Shown one piece after another: positions 12,701-23,159 of a stretch of DNA of 64,000 nt. Where the stretch lies: positions 1 through 64,000 of the forward strand of contig JACTAT010000318.1 in NCBI GenBank assembly GCA_014526335.1, given 5' to 3'. Position numbers and translations under genes: made by a program. This DNA comes from Chrysaora quinquecirrha (taxonomy: Eukaryota > Cnidaria > Scyphozoa > Semaeostomeae > Pelagiidae). The stretch's first letter is position 1; every line of letters begins with the position of its first letter. The notes beneath the pieces were generated by a model. That model ran no database searches and was not told the DNA's origin. It saw only the letters and a list, made by a program, of their open reading frames with translations.

Positions 12701-15700
12701 TCAAACATTTGCTTTACAACCATTTTTTCACAATTTCGCTCAGCAATGTTTGTGAAAACGCAAAACATTTTATACTTGAATCAGCAATACTTCGTGATGT
12801 CTGGAAAGCAAATTTCAAATGTTTGATAAACAATGTTTGATTATTTGGCCAGGGCCAAGTGTTATTACCTTATAGTCAGGGCATCAACTCTGTTGTGCAA
12901 TCTGATCGGCAGAAAACGTTCGAATGCGAAGTAATGATAGGGCATTATCTGGCATTGACGGTAATGCCCATTCATTACGTCACGCGTTCGAAAATGTTTA
13001 GATTTCAAACGCAGCACCAAATGGCTTCGTTGTAATGGCTTCAAACACGATACGAGTTTGATAATCATTAGGGGTCATGACCATGCCCTTCCCATAGGAT
13101 AATTAATCATATAATAACTGTTTCCAAAAACATACCGAAAATATTAATATTTTCTGGTATTGCCCGAAGGAAACAGTAATTATAGGCCTAGTGTAAGAGG
13201 CAGGAGAAACGCTAGGAAGCGAGGGGTTCAGTCAGATACTTCTAGTATAAGCAAAGTTATAAGAAATAAAAAACATACCAAGTTTTCCAATGGTATCCCT
13301 ACTGTTTAGATTCTCAGAGAGAGCGGCAAGTGCTTTGGCAGCAGCGACACTAACGTCAATGCTCTAAAGACAAGAAAAGGGAGAAACGCATTATTACTAC
13401 AAATGTTAAGCCATGACAAAGCTAGCTGCAGTTATAGGCTGCAAATTTGTCAAGGAAGTGTCCACAAATGAAAGCTAGCTTGCAAATTCAGAAGAAATAA
13501 TCCATAAACAACCAATCAAATATACGTTTTTATAAGACGATTTGGCTTCAAAATCAGCCTCTCTATTTCTTGTTTTTTTTTTAATTGATTTTCCACCATA
13601 TTTTCACCCCCCTACCCGGTTCAGAATCATGTTTAAATGCGTTTTTGGGCAAGACCTTCACGCTGGTAGATTTTTATTCGGGTTTTGCTTTACTAGTTTC
13701 TGAGACTGATCAGAAAAACTTCACCCAAAATCTCAGCCTGATGATCCTTATCAAGGTTTTTCTTATAAGAAAACATGGAGACTTATAGCACAGTCATCCC
13801 GTGGCCAAGCCGTCAGGCTGTTAGGGAGCATGGCAGACTTTATCGCGATACTCCTCCACAGGTTCCTGTCTTTTGCTCTGCTAACTGTACCCGAAAACGG
13901 TAGTTTAGATCCCGTTTGCACGAGAGAAAATGAGACGGATCCAAAATGTCTCAAAAGATATGGGTACGATTTCATTGTTTACACAGGATGGGAACGCATC
14001 TGAATAGATCTGGTTCTCTAGCGTGCCCAAACAGATACGATCCCGTTCCCAAAAACAAACGGATCCATATGTACCAGAGTTAACTAAAAGCATATGCTAG
14101 CCTTTTTGGCGTAAGCGGGGCCTTATACTCCACTGCAGAGCGAAGGAAATAAGAACGAAATACAACTGACTTTCAGATGCAAAATTACTTACTTCTCCTG
14201 TCAAAAGGGTGATTAAAGTTTTCTCGGTTTCTTGTTCATGAAAGAGTTTTCTATTTTCAGCTGAAAAAAGGAAGCATGAACAAGACTTTTTGACATGGAA
14301 AATACGCTAATCAAAGAGCAACGACTTTTAAAGACGAGAAGTTATTTTAAATAACTCACAATTCTTGCAGCAAGCAGCAATCACAGTGGCCTAGAAAAAT
14401 AAGATAAAAAGATAAAATTTCATAGTAAAATAGAAGCAAGCGAATCTGTACACATTTACGTAGCACAGTTAGGCTTTCTTTTGAACAATGCACAGCCCGG
14501 ACATCGATAAAGATCACTGGCTAACATATTGGGGATCAAACATTGTTCGTCGAGCATATTAAATTTGCTTGTCAAACATAATCTTTTATACCATTTGGAT
14601 TCTTATACCAAAACATTGCTCGTCAAACATTTTTGTTTGTGACGAGCAGAAAATGTTTCAGAAGGTTTTCAAAAATATTGCAAAGGAACTATCTCGTAAG
14701 GAAATGTTTTGTGACGTATGGGATTTGAACCCAAAATTGCATAACGAGAGAGCCATCGAAGATTACACGGGATTGGACAGACTTTGGCCGTATGACAAAG
14801 ATCACTCAACGATTTCTTTAGGCACTTTAGCGCAGTAGAATCGTCATTGGCTCTCTGACCATGGAATCTTGGGTTCAAATCCATCAATTAAGATTATAAA
14901 ATACGTTTGATCTTACTGCATATCGTTGTACTTCAGGATTCGTTGATTCAGCAACAAAAGCCAACAATTTATCAAAGACACCAGTACTTTGAATAGTCTA
15001 AAAAGCAAGAAAAACCTATTTCAATAAATTCCAAACAAGAAAAAAAGCAACCCTACGCAGATTGCGGAGTTTCTGATATAAACTAACGAAAACGGCGTGG
15101 TCTTTGCAATCCTCAACAGCATACTAGTGCATTTTTGCCAGGCATATGTCGACCTATGTACAATACAATAGAACTAACACTAAATACTTGTAACTGGTAG
15201 CTTATGTCAACGTGTCAAAACTGGCACGCAAAGCGTGTGAGAAAAGTGTTAGCTGTAATTTGTAAGTTGGAGTGGGGTTTTAGAGTCCAGGGTAACAGGC
15301 AAGTTGGTTATTTTTTTTACAATGCCTGTCAACATGGGTTCTACGTGTTCCCCTTAGATAATTTGGTTTCTTGGAAAAAATACGTAAAACGATATGAATG
15401 CGATAGGAATATGTTAGACATGGGAAACAGCTTTAATCATAATGATGTACCTGGAGATTTTCACTGTCCATCAAACAATTAGAAAGAACTTGAAGGCAGA
15501 GAACATGAAGATCCTCCCAATCCTGAAAAGAGAAACGTAACATTAAAGTAATGCATGCAACAGTATTTAGGGTGCCTTCTTTTGGCATCTTATACTTGGT
15601 ATACTTGCACCTTTTTCTGGGTATTCTTTTGTCTGGAGGCATACGAGAGATCGAAAGCCCATTCTTTTGGACTACTCTCGGTAAAATCGAAGACTTTGGG

Positions 15701-18700
15701 GGCTCCAGACTCTCCTGACATTAGAGGTGGAAGCTTTCAAAGACTAAGCAGGGGATTGTTTCCAAATCAACTTCTCTAAAGTCTTCCGTTTTTCAGGAAA
15801 GTGCTTTTCCCAGGTGTCTAGAGTCGGAAGTCTCTTGAGTCTACTTGTTTCAAAACTCAGAAGAGACAAAAGTTTCAAAAGAACGCACCCTTACCCTAAA
15901 AGAACAACGAACGCTAGAAAGCATATATAATTGCAATGAACATCACTCAACAGGGAAGGAATTATACTATAAGCTTAAGGTATACTTTGGATCACAATGG
16001 AAAATAAATGGCATTTTGTCAAGCATTCGACCTTTACTTGTCAAGCGCAATGTTTGAACGTTTGGCACCATCAAACATTGCTTAGGGTTTTAGTTGCATT
16101 TCTGGTTTATTCAAAAAGAGCTTCTTGATCTTCACAAAAACAGTCTGTCTAGTTTCTTATAAGAAGTTTCTTATACTACGCATGAGTGAAGTAATCTTGA
16201 GGCAGACAACAGAAGTTTGAGAAAATTCCTCTTACTTTCTTTCCAATAATGTCAACCATTTTATCCAATCCAGAAATCTCTCTCAAAGCAATTCTGTTAT
16301 CAACTAAAATAAAATAAGAATAAGTGGCTTTCATAAGCTGATTTGCATAATGACGACTCATCAGCCCAGAATAAGACGCTCCGCTGAACGTCTTGAAAAT
16401 CATTGCGCTCTAGACGTAATAAGAAAATCAAGACGGGATGCGATGGTAGAGTGTAATCATGCCAATCCGCTATATGATGCATCGTATCCTTGTATTTCTA
16501 TTGTGTCACAAAAGAAAGGCGAACGAAGCGAATCTGTGAAGGAACTGCCGTAGCGTCTTCAGTGTACCTAAAATGATCGCGATGAAAACCATTGCGCTGC
16601 GATTTTCCTAATTATATTAATTTCGGAAGACTAGCTTTTTACCTTACAGCTTGCTAAGCAGGAAGCCAGGAAGCCAGTTGCATCAGCAAATAGCATTGGC
16701 AAAAAGTCTTTGCAAAACAAGATTCTTCCTTCCAGGAATTCATCTCCTGCACAGAAACCATGTGATCTCTCTCACTCTCTCATTTCCTGTAGAACTCTCG
16801 CTTGAGTCCAGGGATGTTTTTAGATGCTGTGAGGAACTAACCTCCCCGGATTCTGCGAAGTTCAGCAATTCATTTCAAGTGCTATTCAAATTGGAATCCC
16901 TGTGCTGTAAATGAAACAGCTCACATGGTTCCTTTGAAGGAGAAGAATTTTTGGAAGGAAGAGTCCTGTCTTGCAAAGACAAATCTGGTACTACTGGCTC
17001 CCTTCAAAGCAGGCTGCAAGGTAAGATATCATTAACTAATCCTCTAAATGAAGAGTCCTGGCTAGCAGAAATGATGCTAAAAAATAAAGCTATTAACAAA
17101 CCGTCCAAAGTGCATCTAACAAGCGCAGTCAAGGCAAGCTCTTGGATGACTGGATATTCTGAATCAGTTAACTTCAGCAATGGCTCCAGCCCTGAAACAG
17201 AAAGAATCGAAATCTATGTTTACTGCATTAATTTGATTAAATGGCTGGGACGTTGATCAAGTTTTTACATTTAAAGAAGGGGCGTGTATTCGAAGGGAGT
17301 GTTTGAAAGAAGGAAGCATTTAGAGTAGAAACCGAGGAAGGGGCATCGCGCATTATTAAGAACTTACAGCCTGAAATTATATATCTTCTACCAGATAAAT
17401 AAGAACCACTTTAGCCTGATATCTATAAGATTTTAAGAGGATTAGGATCACTTGTGCTTGGGTCAAGCTCTAGAAAAAACTATTAAAATGACCATACCGT
17501 TGAGTTCATGAAAAGCTGCTCGGCTTTGATAATCCTGCAGAAGCAGTGTGATCGCTTGGACCGAATTTTTCTAAAAAATAAATAGAATACTTGGACTCAT
17601 TTATCAATCGATTAGAAATCTAACACTACTACGATTGAGCAATCGAAAATGAATTTTAAACACGCTTTTACTTCTATACTGCATTCTACAGAAGAGGTCT
17701 GGGTCGGCGCGATAATTTTCTGGAAAGTGGTAGATATGTAGAGTAAGGGAATCCTCTCTGCATGCAACGACTTTGATTACATTCGCTTTATGAGAGCTAG
17801 TGCAGCATATTTTACTTTTAATTCACGAATAATAGATGAGAAAGGGGAGAAATGGAATCTGTGATAGTAAATGTTAAAATTATCTGCAGAAACTCAGAAA
17901 GCAAGATGCAAGTAACTCACAAAAAGGAAAATACTTGATGAAATGCCTCCTAGAGCAGATGAACTGGGACTTGAATTCTTTCTTTTTCTTAACTCCCACT
18001 AAACGAGAGTTTGAAGCAAAATTTGCTTCGCTTTCTCTCCTGAAACGACTGCAGTTCTTGCAGAGGATTCCCTTACTCAACATGTCTCCTAATGTCCAGA
18101 AAAATGCTGTGCCGGCCCAGAACAAATAAATCATTAGGGCCAATATTATGTGAGGAGGGATACTCCGTAACAGTCATTAAGAATATAGAGAAACAGCAAA
18201 ACCCACCTGAACATCACAGTCATTTGATGTTAGAAGATTAATCAAAGGTTCGAGACCACCTTGTTCAAATATATCAACTTTGCTTGTGTATTCCTCTATA
18301 AGAAATAGGAACTTTAGGCTATTGCACAAATGAAAAAACTATTTCAAAGTAGCAAAGCTCTGGTTAAACGGTCAAACATTGTTTGTCAAAATACCAAACA
18401 TACCGAACTTTGAGTAATGTGCACCGACTAGTTGCCTTCAAAAATGAACTAATTGCTTTTGTCGACAGATCAGTTGCAATAAATTAGTCCCAGAAAGTCA
18501 ATGATTAGCAGTCGGCAACCAGTTTAACTGTCTGTAATGTCGACATGGGCCTGGTTTAAGAAAAAGTAGGTAATGTAGCTACAACGGAACCAAAGCCAGG
18601 CTTAGCTATGTCGACATTGCATTGCGCATAGTCAGAGCAAGTTATTGACTGATAATCGGCGATTTTTCGGAACTTATTTATCGCATCTGATCTGTGGACC

Positions 18701-21415
18701 TAAGTGTTCTGGTAACTAGTTTGCAGCTAGTTCCTTTTTGACAGCAGCTTTTTGATGCACAATTCCAGAAAGTTGATCACATTCTACTTCTGCGAGTTGC
18801 GACTAGTTGATAACTGATGAATCACAGTTGAAACAAGTGGTTTTACGATTGCGAACAACTGTATCTTTACCTTCTGGCTAGTTCTTGACATGTCAACATG
18901 AGTTAGCAGTTACAACTAGTCATAGTTCTATCGTATCGTAGAATAACACAAGCGTGGCTTTAAAAGTAAGTGGGTATTAGGGTGCTATGACGGAACTAAG
19001 AGGTAATCTTTTTAAACTGATAGTCATAACAATATGCTAGTATTAAGTTATTGTATTGATTATGATGTATGTCGCATGATGCATTCCCACTTACCTGCTA
19101 AAGATGCTAAGGCAAGACTCCCGAACTCATGGCACAAAACATCCTCTGTAAATTAAATTAAAAACAAGTAATCAAGTAATAAACTATTTTAACATTGTAA
19201 GAAAACATGCATACACTACGGCATGTGGTTTGGCAAATAATTTGTTCTGGTATTGGACTTTGGTGTTTCCAGTGTGTTTCTATTGGATATAACAAGCACA
19301 TAGGTATGCGATCAATGTGTACTATAGAATACAGAGTACAGCTGACGTGGACTTGCAGCAACGTAAGCGGATCCATTTCGGTCTGTTCCCAAACTGGACA
19401 GATAGGCCTTCCGTGAACATGAGAAAAAACACACCTATCCGATCCAGTTTGGGCTCTCCGGTTCTCAAATGGATAGAAAAGCGACCCCGTGTACATTCGA
19501 ACAAATTAATGGATCGGTGGATCGGAACCAAATAAGAAACAACCAAGCGGGTCCTGCTCTCGTGTGGGTCCCATTCTTGTCAGGCTTTATATTCTAGGAC
19601 TGGAAGTGACCATTTTCCAATATTTCAGATACGGCTATCAAGAGCAAGCAAATATGGCAGAAACTAGGCTTTGACTTAATTGTGTCGTTTCATTACTAAA
19701 GAGTTTAAATAATTCAAAAAACAACAAACTAAATCCAAACCTTCAGGTCCAAGGAGAGCGATGATCGATGGTAAACACTCTGATTTTCTTAAAACTTTCC
19801 TTACAGTAGCTAGAACAAAGAAAAAAAGGTAGCTAAATGGAATGCAAACAAAACAGAAATACAAGCAAAAAGTACAACGGCATCAACAGAACAATACTTT
19901 TTATTTTTTTTCTGAAGGTGAAGGTGAAGGTGAAATGGTGCTTTAGCGCCAGTTGCTAGGATCTTGAGACCTCAACCCTGGCTGTGACGCTACCGTGGCT
20001 GAGCTCGAACCCTGACCACACTGAGCTCCTGACACCATGAGTCAGCTGGATTACACAACGACGCCACAGCACCTTCAACACAACACAACATTAATTTGTG
20101 GCGGTTTGGAGCATACAGTAGGCTGACTCAACAGTAGTTTTCTCAGCGTCATAGCATCGGCAATCAACTTGGCTATGGGGCGGATATCTACTAAAACTTC
20201 ATAGCCCACAAGGGGCAGTAGACATCCTAACCATGCTCTTTTCCTCGTTTCTTTCAATCTTTTGTTTCATCTTAAATGTTTCCCCATACAATGCTGCACT
20301 CTTAATGAAGCTTTTTACAAGCTCTTTACAAGCTCTTAACAAGCTGATGTCTGACGATTTCCATATTGGTGTTATGTTAATCGTGTTGCTGCGTTTCTTG
20401 CCATTGGGTTCCTTCTCATTATATCATCAGTGGTGATATCTGTATCTGTTGCTACGAAACCAAGCAAAGCAAAGATACCTAACAAAAAACATAGATCATT
20501 CAGCTCCCAAATACTTACGATCAGTGGCAAGAACACCAACAGCCATCGTGGCATTTCTTTTCACAACCTTATCTTCATGAACCATAAGTTTCAAAAGGTG
20601 ATCAAGAGCACCAAGGTTTAGAAGCTGCTGCTTGTTTTCATCACCTTTCAAATGAAATGTGAATGAAATAAAACTAAGGGGGAATAAGCAACAATGCAAA
20701 GGGAGACTGTAAAGGCAGGTTTATGTTTACCTACAATACGAGAGAATTATCGCCAAGAGCTAGTGGTAATCGCTAACTTATTTCGGCATGACATGTCAAC
20801 AACTAGTCAGAACTTACAGTTCTCATTTGGCTCAGATCAAGAGCTTATATACAGTTGATCACTGCCGCAGGAGAACTCATGTTGGCATCTGACAGGAATC
20901 AGTTGTTAACTAATAGCAGAAGTAGAACATGTTGAACTTTTTAGAGCTATGGGTCGACTAGTTGTGGTTAAATAAGAATGAGTTACAAACTAGTTTCCAG
21001 ACCCCTTATGTCAACAGGTCAGTTTCAAAGATAAACACACAAACGCATGCACAGACACTCTCAAATACTAATGTACTAAAACATACTATAATATGACAAG
21101 ACCCAAAACACCACAACCAAGAGAAGCAATACCCTTTTGAGTGGCACCTCACCCAAAATATATTACATTAAGTACCTCTATCCGGAGCAGCAGTAAAGAA
21201 TGAGGGCTGATTACCATGAAACTTGGTACAATCTTTAAAGGAAGCATTTTGTACTGTAATGACTAATGACAATATATATAACGCATTCATTACTTACATT
21301 TTTCTGCAAATTTATAAAGTGCTTCACATGCACTTTGAAGGACAGTTTCCTCAGGGGATTCCAACATCAGAACAACTGTTTGCGCTTTCTTTGATACCAA
21401 AGACAAAGGGTCAAA
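3714..21415 (-). CDS. ARMC3: ARMC3, armadillo repeat-containing protein 3, left-arm copy (exons 2-26)
   Basis: Twenty-five exons on the minus strand, in order: 21415-21298, 20644-20519, 19809-19741, 19145-19095, 18295-18207, 17570-17498, 17191-17102, 16303-16236, 15522-15451, 14997-14917, 14390-14360, 14260-14193, 13363-13279, 12506-12398, 11961-11852, 11532-11466, 11353-11281, 10505-10369, 10037-9869, 9395-9292, 9039-8941, 8433-8218, 6082-5920, 4977-4885, 3824-3714. All junctions are GT-AG and phases agree throughout. With exon 1 (seen only in the right arm) the model gives 839 residues; the human protein is similar (about 870). Armadillo repeats fill roughly residues 17-580. A lysine- and serine-rich linker follows, then a C-terminal EDR1-type domain (about 718-839) with GIFYHRALLFKALSDRIG and DYGRAWNEV. 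ARMC3 is a cilium/sperm-flagellum-associated gene. Exon 1 should lie beyond 22000, at or past the gap. No stop or frameshift was seen in these exons. Confidence 0.9.
4387..4858. mobile_element. MITE cluster, TCAAACATTG family (ARMC3 intron 25)
   Basis: Begins near CTGGCCAAAAGATCAAACA and ends near TGTTTGATCGTTTGGCCAG, so the ends are inverted. The interior has two similar modules with further AATGTTTGA/TCAAACATT pairs and a shared AAGTTTTTCAAAAAC core. Related copies occur at 5429-5667, 7346-7589, 12533-12852 and, in the right arm, 45223-45557, 52421-52664 and about 54585-54800. No coding capacity. Confidence 0.65.
5102..5260 (+). mobile_element. tRNA-derived SINE with CACCTT tail, left arm
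   Basis: The head resembles a pol III promoter: an A-box-like TGGCCTAACCCAGCTGG and a B-box-like GGGTTCCAGCC about 30 bases on. The 3' end has ATTTCACCTTCACCTTCAAC. The same family occurs at 19914-20073, 53793-53974 and 54164-54350, and a further copy seems to begin at the window's right edge. The copy at 54164-54350 is this insertion's counterpart in the right arm. Confidence 0.6.
5429..5667. mobile_element. MITE, TCAAACATTG family (ARMC3 intron 24)
   Basis: Inverted ends CTAAACGATCAAACATTG and AATGTTTGATCCTTTTGCCAG enclose about 240 bases without coding capacity. It is the same family as 4387-4858. Immediately after it, 5695-5735 contains, on the minus strand, a B-box-like GGGTTCGAGTCTC, a remnant of another tRNA-derived repeat. 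Confidence 0.6.
6208..6608. mobile_element. 401-bp MITE with TA target duplication, left arm only
   Basis: Inverted ends CACGCTTTTTTTTTATAAGG and its inverse enclose a non-coding 401-bp unit flanked by TA on both sides. The right arm has the uninterrupted site GGCTTATATAAGTGAG (about 53394-53409), which equals the left flanks joined with a single TA. This is a precise filled/empty pair. TA duplication fits a Tc1/mariner-type mechanism, which is inferred from the target site and not from any encoded protein. It lies in ARMC3 intron 23. Confidence 0.85.
6796..7253. mobile_element. MITE with about 48-bp inverted ends (ARMC3 intron 23, left arm)
   Basis: The ends are inverted copies beginning AACTTCAAAATTGCGATGAA and running on through CGGAATCATTTTCGGGCATA. 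The interior has a segment with TCTGACACTCCTCAGAGTAT that recurs at about 1360-1400 and 63215-63240. The orthologous right-arm copy is at about 52757-53210. Related interiors also occur at about 60040-60240. No coding capacity. Confidence 0.7.
7346..7589. mobile_element. MITE, TCAAACATTG family (ARMC3 intron 23, left arm)
   Basis: Repeated AATGTTTGA/TCAAACATT pairs within about 245 bases, with inverted ends. It is collinear with right-arm 52421-52664 and has no coding capacity. Confidence 0.55.
7860..8175. mobile_element. MITE with TTTTTTATAAGAAAC ends beside exon 23 donor, left arm
   Basis: One end reads TTTTTTATAAGAAACCAAC and the other is the inverse, GTTTCTTATAAAAAAATGAG. The unit ends about 40 bases downstream (in transcript sense) of the exon 23 splice donor. 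The counterpart in the right arm is about 52145-52335 and is shorter, so one arm has an internal length difference. Confidence 0.55.
9450..9790. repeat. Pentanucleotide-rich minisatellite, GCTTG/ACTTG (ARMC3 intron 20, left arm)
   Basis: Tandem GACTT and GGCTT pentamers with periodic variants. The right-arm counterpart at 49385-49985 is nearly twice as long, so the locus is length-variable between arms. ORFs read through the repeat have no biological support. Confidence 0.85.
10560..11275. repeat. TTA/ACTATT trinucleotide-rich microsatellite (ARMC3 intron 18, left arm)
   Basis: Long imperfect array of ATT, ACT and ATTACT steps that starts at the splice donor of exon 18. The array is free of stops in one frame, which makes exon 18 appear to extend into an S-N and V-I rich tail of a 229-residue ORF. 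The clear donor GAG|GTAATT at the exon end and conserved exon phase show the array is intronic. The counterpart in the right arm is 47897-48610. Confidence 0.9.
12180..12260. repeat. Short GGTAAACGGTAACGG tandem repeat (ARMC3 intron 15, left arm)
   Basis: Overlapping copies of GGTAAACG/GGTAACGG within about 60 bases. At this intron the right arm instead carries the 28-bp minisatellite (45885-46545), so neither repeat is shared. Confidence 0.6.
12533..12852. mobile_element. Two abutting MITEs, TCAAACATTG family, next to ARMC3 exon 15 acceptor, left arm
   Basis: Two modules meet at about 12672, each with CTGACCAAGCGATCAAACATT-like ends. The nearest end lies about 25 bases upstream, in transcript sense, of the exon 15 splice acceptor. 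The same arrangement is kept in the right arm (45223-45557, exon at 45581), so the insertion predates the split of the two copies. Confidence 0.65.
13500..13785. mobile_element. MITE, TTATAAGAAAA family (ARMC3 intron 13, left arm)
   Basis: A shared non-coding unit with a TTTTTCTTATAAGAAAA end. It is collinear with right-arm 44315-44580 and related to 25120-25385 in ARMC3 intron 1's upstream region. The short ORF read across it (13585-13788) is not conserved between arms. Confidence 0.5.
13790..14085. repeat. GGATC-rich dispersed repeat (ARMC3 intron 13, left arm)
   Basis: Repetitive segment with several GGATC and GGATCC pieces, shared with the right arm at 43985-44310. Related pieces occur at about 19360-19560 and 38930-39110. 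There are overlapping ORFs on both strands, none with a recognisable domain. Confidence 0.45.
18400..18970. repeat. CTAGTTG/GTCGACAT-rich MITE-like repeats (ARMC3 intron 5, left arm)
   Basis: Multiple copies of ACTAGTTG, ATGTCGACAT and CAGTTGATC-like words, bounded by CAAGCCTGGCTTTA/AGGCCAGGCTTATG-like ends. Related segments occur at 20710-21010, 37575-37865, 39490-40195 and 51405-51700. No coding capacity was seen. Confidence 0.5.
19914..20073 (-). mobile_element. tRNA-derived SINE with CACCTT tail, left arm only
   Basis: On the minus strand it starts GGTGCTGTGGCGTCGTTG (A-box like), carries B-box-like AGGGTTCGAGCTC, and ends in repeated CACCTT. It lies in ARMC3 intron 3 of the left arm, and no copy is seen in the right-arm intron (38051-38697). 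Confidence 0.7.
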
Positions 21416-22030
21416 CTACAAAATAAAGCAAAATCAAGTCATATACATTGTCTTCACTTATGAAGCATATTTTGCTTCTTAGGGAGGCCATTTTCAGGCA
21501 TTCTAGGTAAGGTAATATTCATCGTTTCAAGTATATGTCTAGACAAAACAAATGGGGATTCCCCTTTGTATGCTCCACATGCAGGGTACGCACTTTCCTT
21601 TTCACAACAGCATTATCCTACCTTAAATCAACACCCCCTATTTTTGTTCTGCAAGTACTAAAAGAACAGATAAACAATGCTGGACTGGGCATTCAAATAT
21701 TTGAGTACTGATTAATGCACTAGGTATGCAATGTACAAGTACTTGGTTATTGTAAGTCTATTGACAGTTGATGGGCCCTACGGGAAGCTATTGACAAAAT
21801 TTTTACTTGGATATGTTCTTGATAAGGACTCTAAACCCTTCAAGGTGGCACATACTAAGTTTCCAAAATATTCATAGTTTCCCCCAGGGTTGAACCACCA
21901 TGGTCCAGACAGTAAAGAGACATTGCAGACCTTGATGTGATGAAATCAAACAGGGCCCTCTGGTTGTTTAGAGGGTAGAGAGAATTTCCATTCTTATTAA
22001 CTCTTTTTGGGTCTGGTACCTGGACCTTTT

Positions 22031-22530
22031 NNNNNNNNNNNNNNNNNNNNNNNNNNNNNNNNNNNNNNNNNNNNNNNNNNNNNNNNNNNNNNNNNNNNNN
22101 NNNNNNNNNNNNNNNNNNNNNNNNNNNNNNNNNNNNNNNNNNNNNNNNNNNNNNNNNNNNNNNNNNNNNNNNNNNNNNNNNNNNNNNNNNNNNNNNNNNN
22201 NNNNNNNNNNNNNNNNNNNNNNNNNNNNNNNNNNNNNNNNNNNNNNNNNNNNNNNNNNNNNNNNNNNNNNNNNNNNNNNNNNNNNNNNNNNNNNNNNNNN
22301 NNNNNNNNNNNNNNNNNNNNNNNNNNNNNNNNNNNNNNNNNNNNNNNNNNNNNNNNNNNNNNNNNNNNNNNNNNNNNNNNNNNNNNNNNNNNNNNNNNNN
22401 NNNNNNNNNNNNNNNNNNNNNNNNNNNNNNNNNNNNNNNNNNNNNNNNNNNNNNNNNNNNNNNNNNNNNNNNNNNNNNNNNNNNNNNNNNNNNNNNNNNN
22501 NNNNNNNNNNNNNNNNNNNNNNNNNNNNNN
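22031..22530. other. Assembly gap of exactly 500 N at the centre of the inverted duplication
   Basis: A run of exactly 500 N is a conventional placeholder, so its size is probably not measured. It sits where the left copy of ARMC3 should continue toward exon 1. Left sequence just before it (about 21880-22000) is homologous, inverted, to about 26690-26770 of the right arm. The join between arms is therefore not supported by sequence here. Confidence 0.95.
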
Positions 22531-22532
22531 AT

Positions 22533-23141
22533 GGAATTGATGATTTGACCAAGGGTCAAGTACAGGGTAGGTTCTTTGCTTTTTATCCGAAAAGAGACGT
22601 TGATTTGCACAAATGGTTATTGAACTGGCTAAAGAAGGGTGCTGTGCCTATAGCGACATTAAATCCACAAAAGGAGCAGCCCCCTCAAGGCTACCGAATT
22701 GCAGATGCTTGGCACCATCAGATGATATCTGGGGTGAGTCAAAAGGGGGTGCATTTGTGTAACCCCATTAAAATTATGTCCTTTGATCAAATTGGGAAGG
22801 TTTTATGTAGTGAATCTATTTTAAAGATCAGATTGGAGGATGTTTTAATGAGATACGAACCCGGAATGGATTTATCAGATATTTTAGATCCAAGAGATAA
22901 AAGGTGGGAGGCAATGAACGTTATTGACCAAATCATCAAACTTCACGAAAAGACCAGTAAACAAATGTCGATTGAAAATGGAGGAGAGTCATTGCTCGAA
23001 CTGTTTGCGACAGAATATGTCTCGATACCAGCAGCGTACGAATCAGGGATGACTCTTTTCATGCAGAAAGATTCTAAATATTTTAAAGAACTTATGAATT
23101 GTGAAGATTTGCCTTTAGTAACTTGCTCCCCCTGCCTTTAA
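22533..23141 (+). CDS. Unrecognised protein, 5'-truncated by the gap
   Basis: Open from the gap to a TAA at 23139-23141, about 203 residues; an internal ATG lies at 22545. The stop overlaps an AATAAA at about 23140. The sequence is balanced and protein-like (features such as WLLNWLKKG, ADAWHHQM, LLELFATEY) with no low complexity, so it is a better candidate than the other orphan ORFs here. I recognise no domain. It could be the 3' end of a gene upstream of right-arm ARMC3, or a transposon fragment. Nothing comparable is present in the left arm. Confidence 0.45.
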   Translation, partial: GIDDLTKGQVQGRFFAFYPKRDVDLHKWLLNWLKKGAVPIATLNPQKEQPPQGYRIADAWHHQMISGVSQKGVHLCNPIKIMSFDQIGKVLCSESILKIRLEDVLMRYEPGMDLSDILDPRDKRWEAMNVIDQIIKLHEKTSKQMSIENGGESLLELFATEYVSIPAAYESGMTLFMQKDSKYFKELMNCEDLPLVTCSPCL

Positions 23142-23159
23142 TAAATGTATCGATTAAGA

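Noticed and set aside
21855..22610. ORFs of 177-251 residues made mostly of X
   Set aside because: They only cross the 500-N gap.
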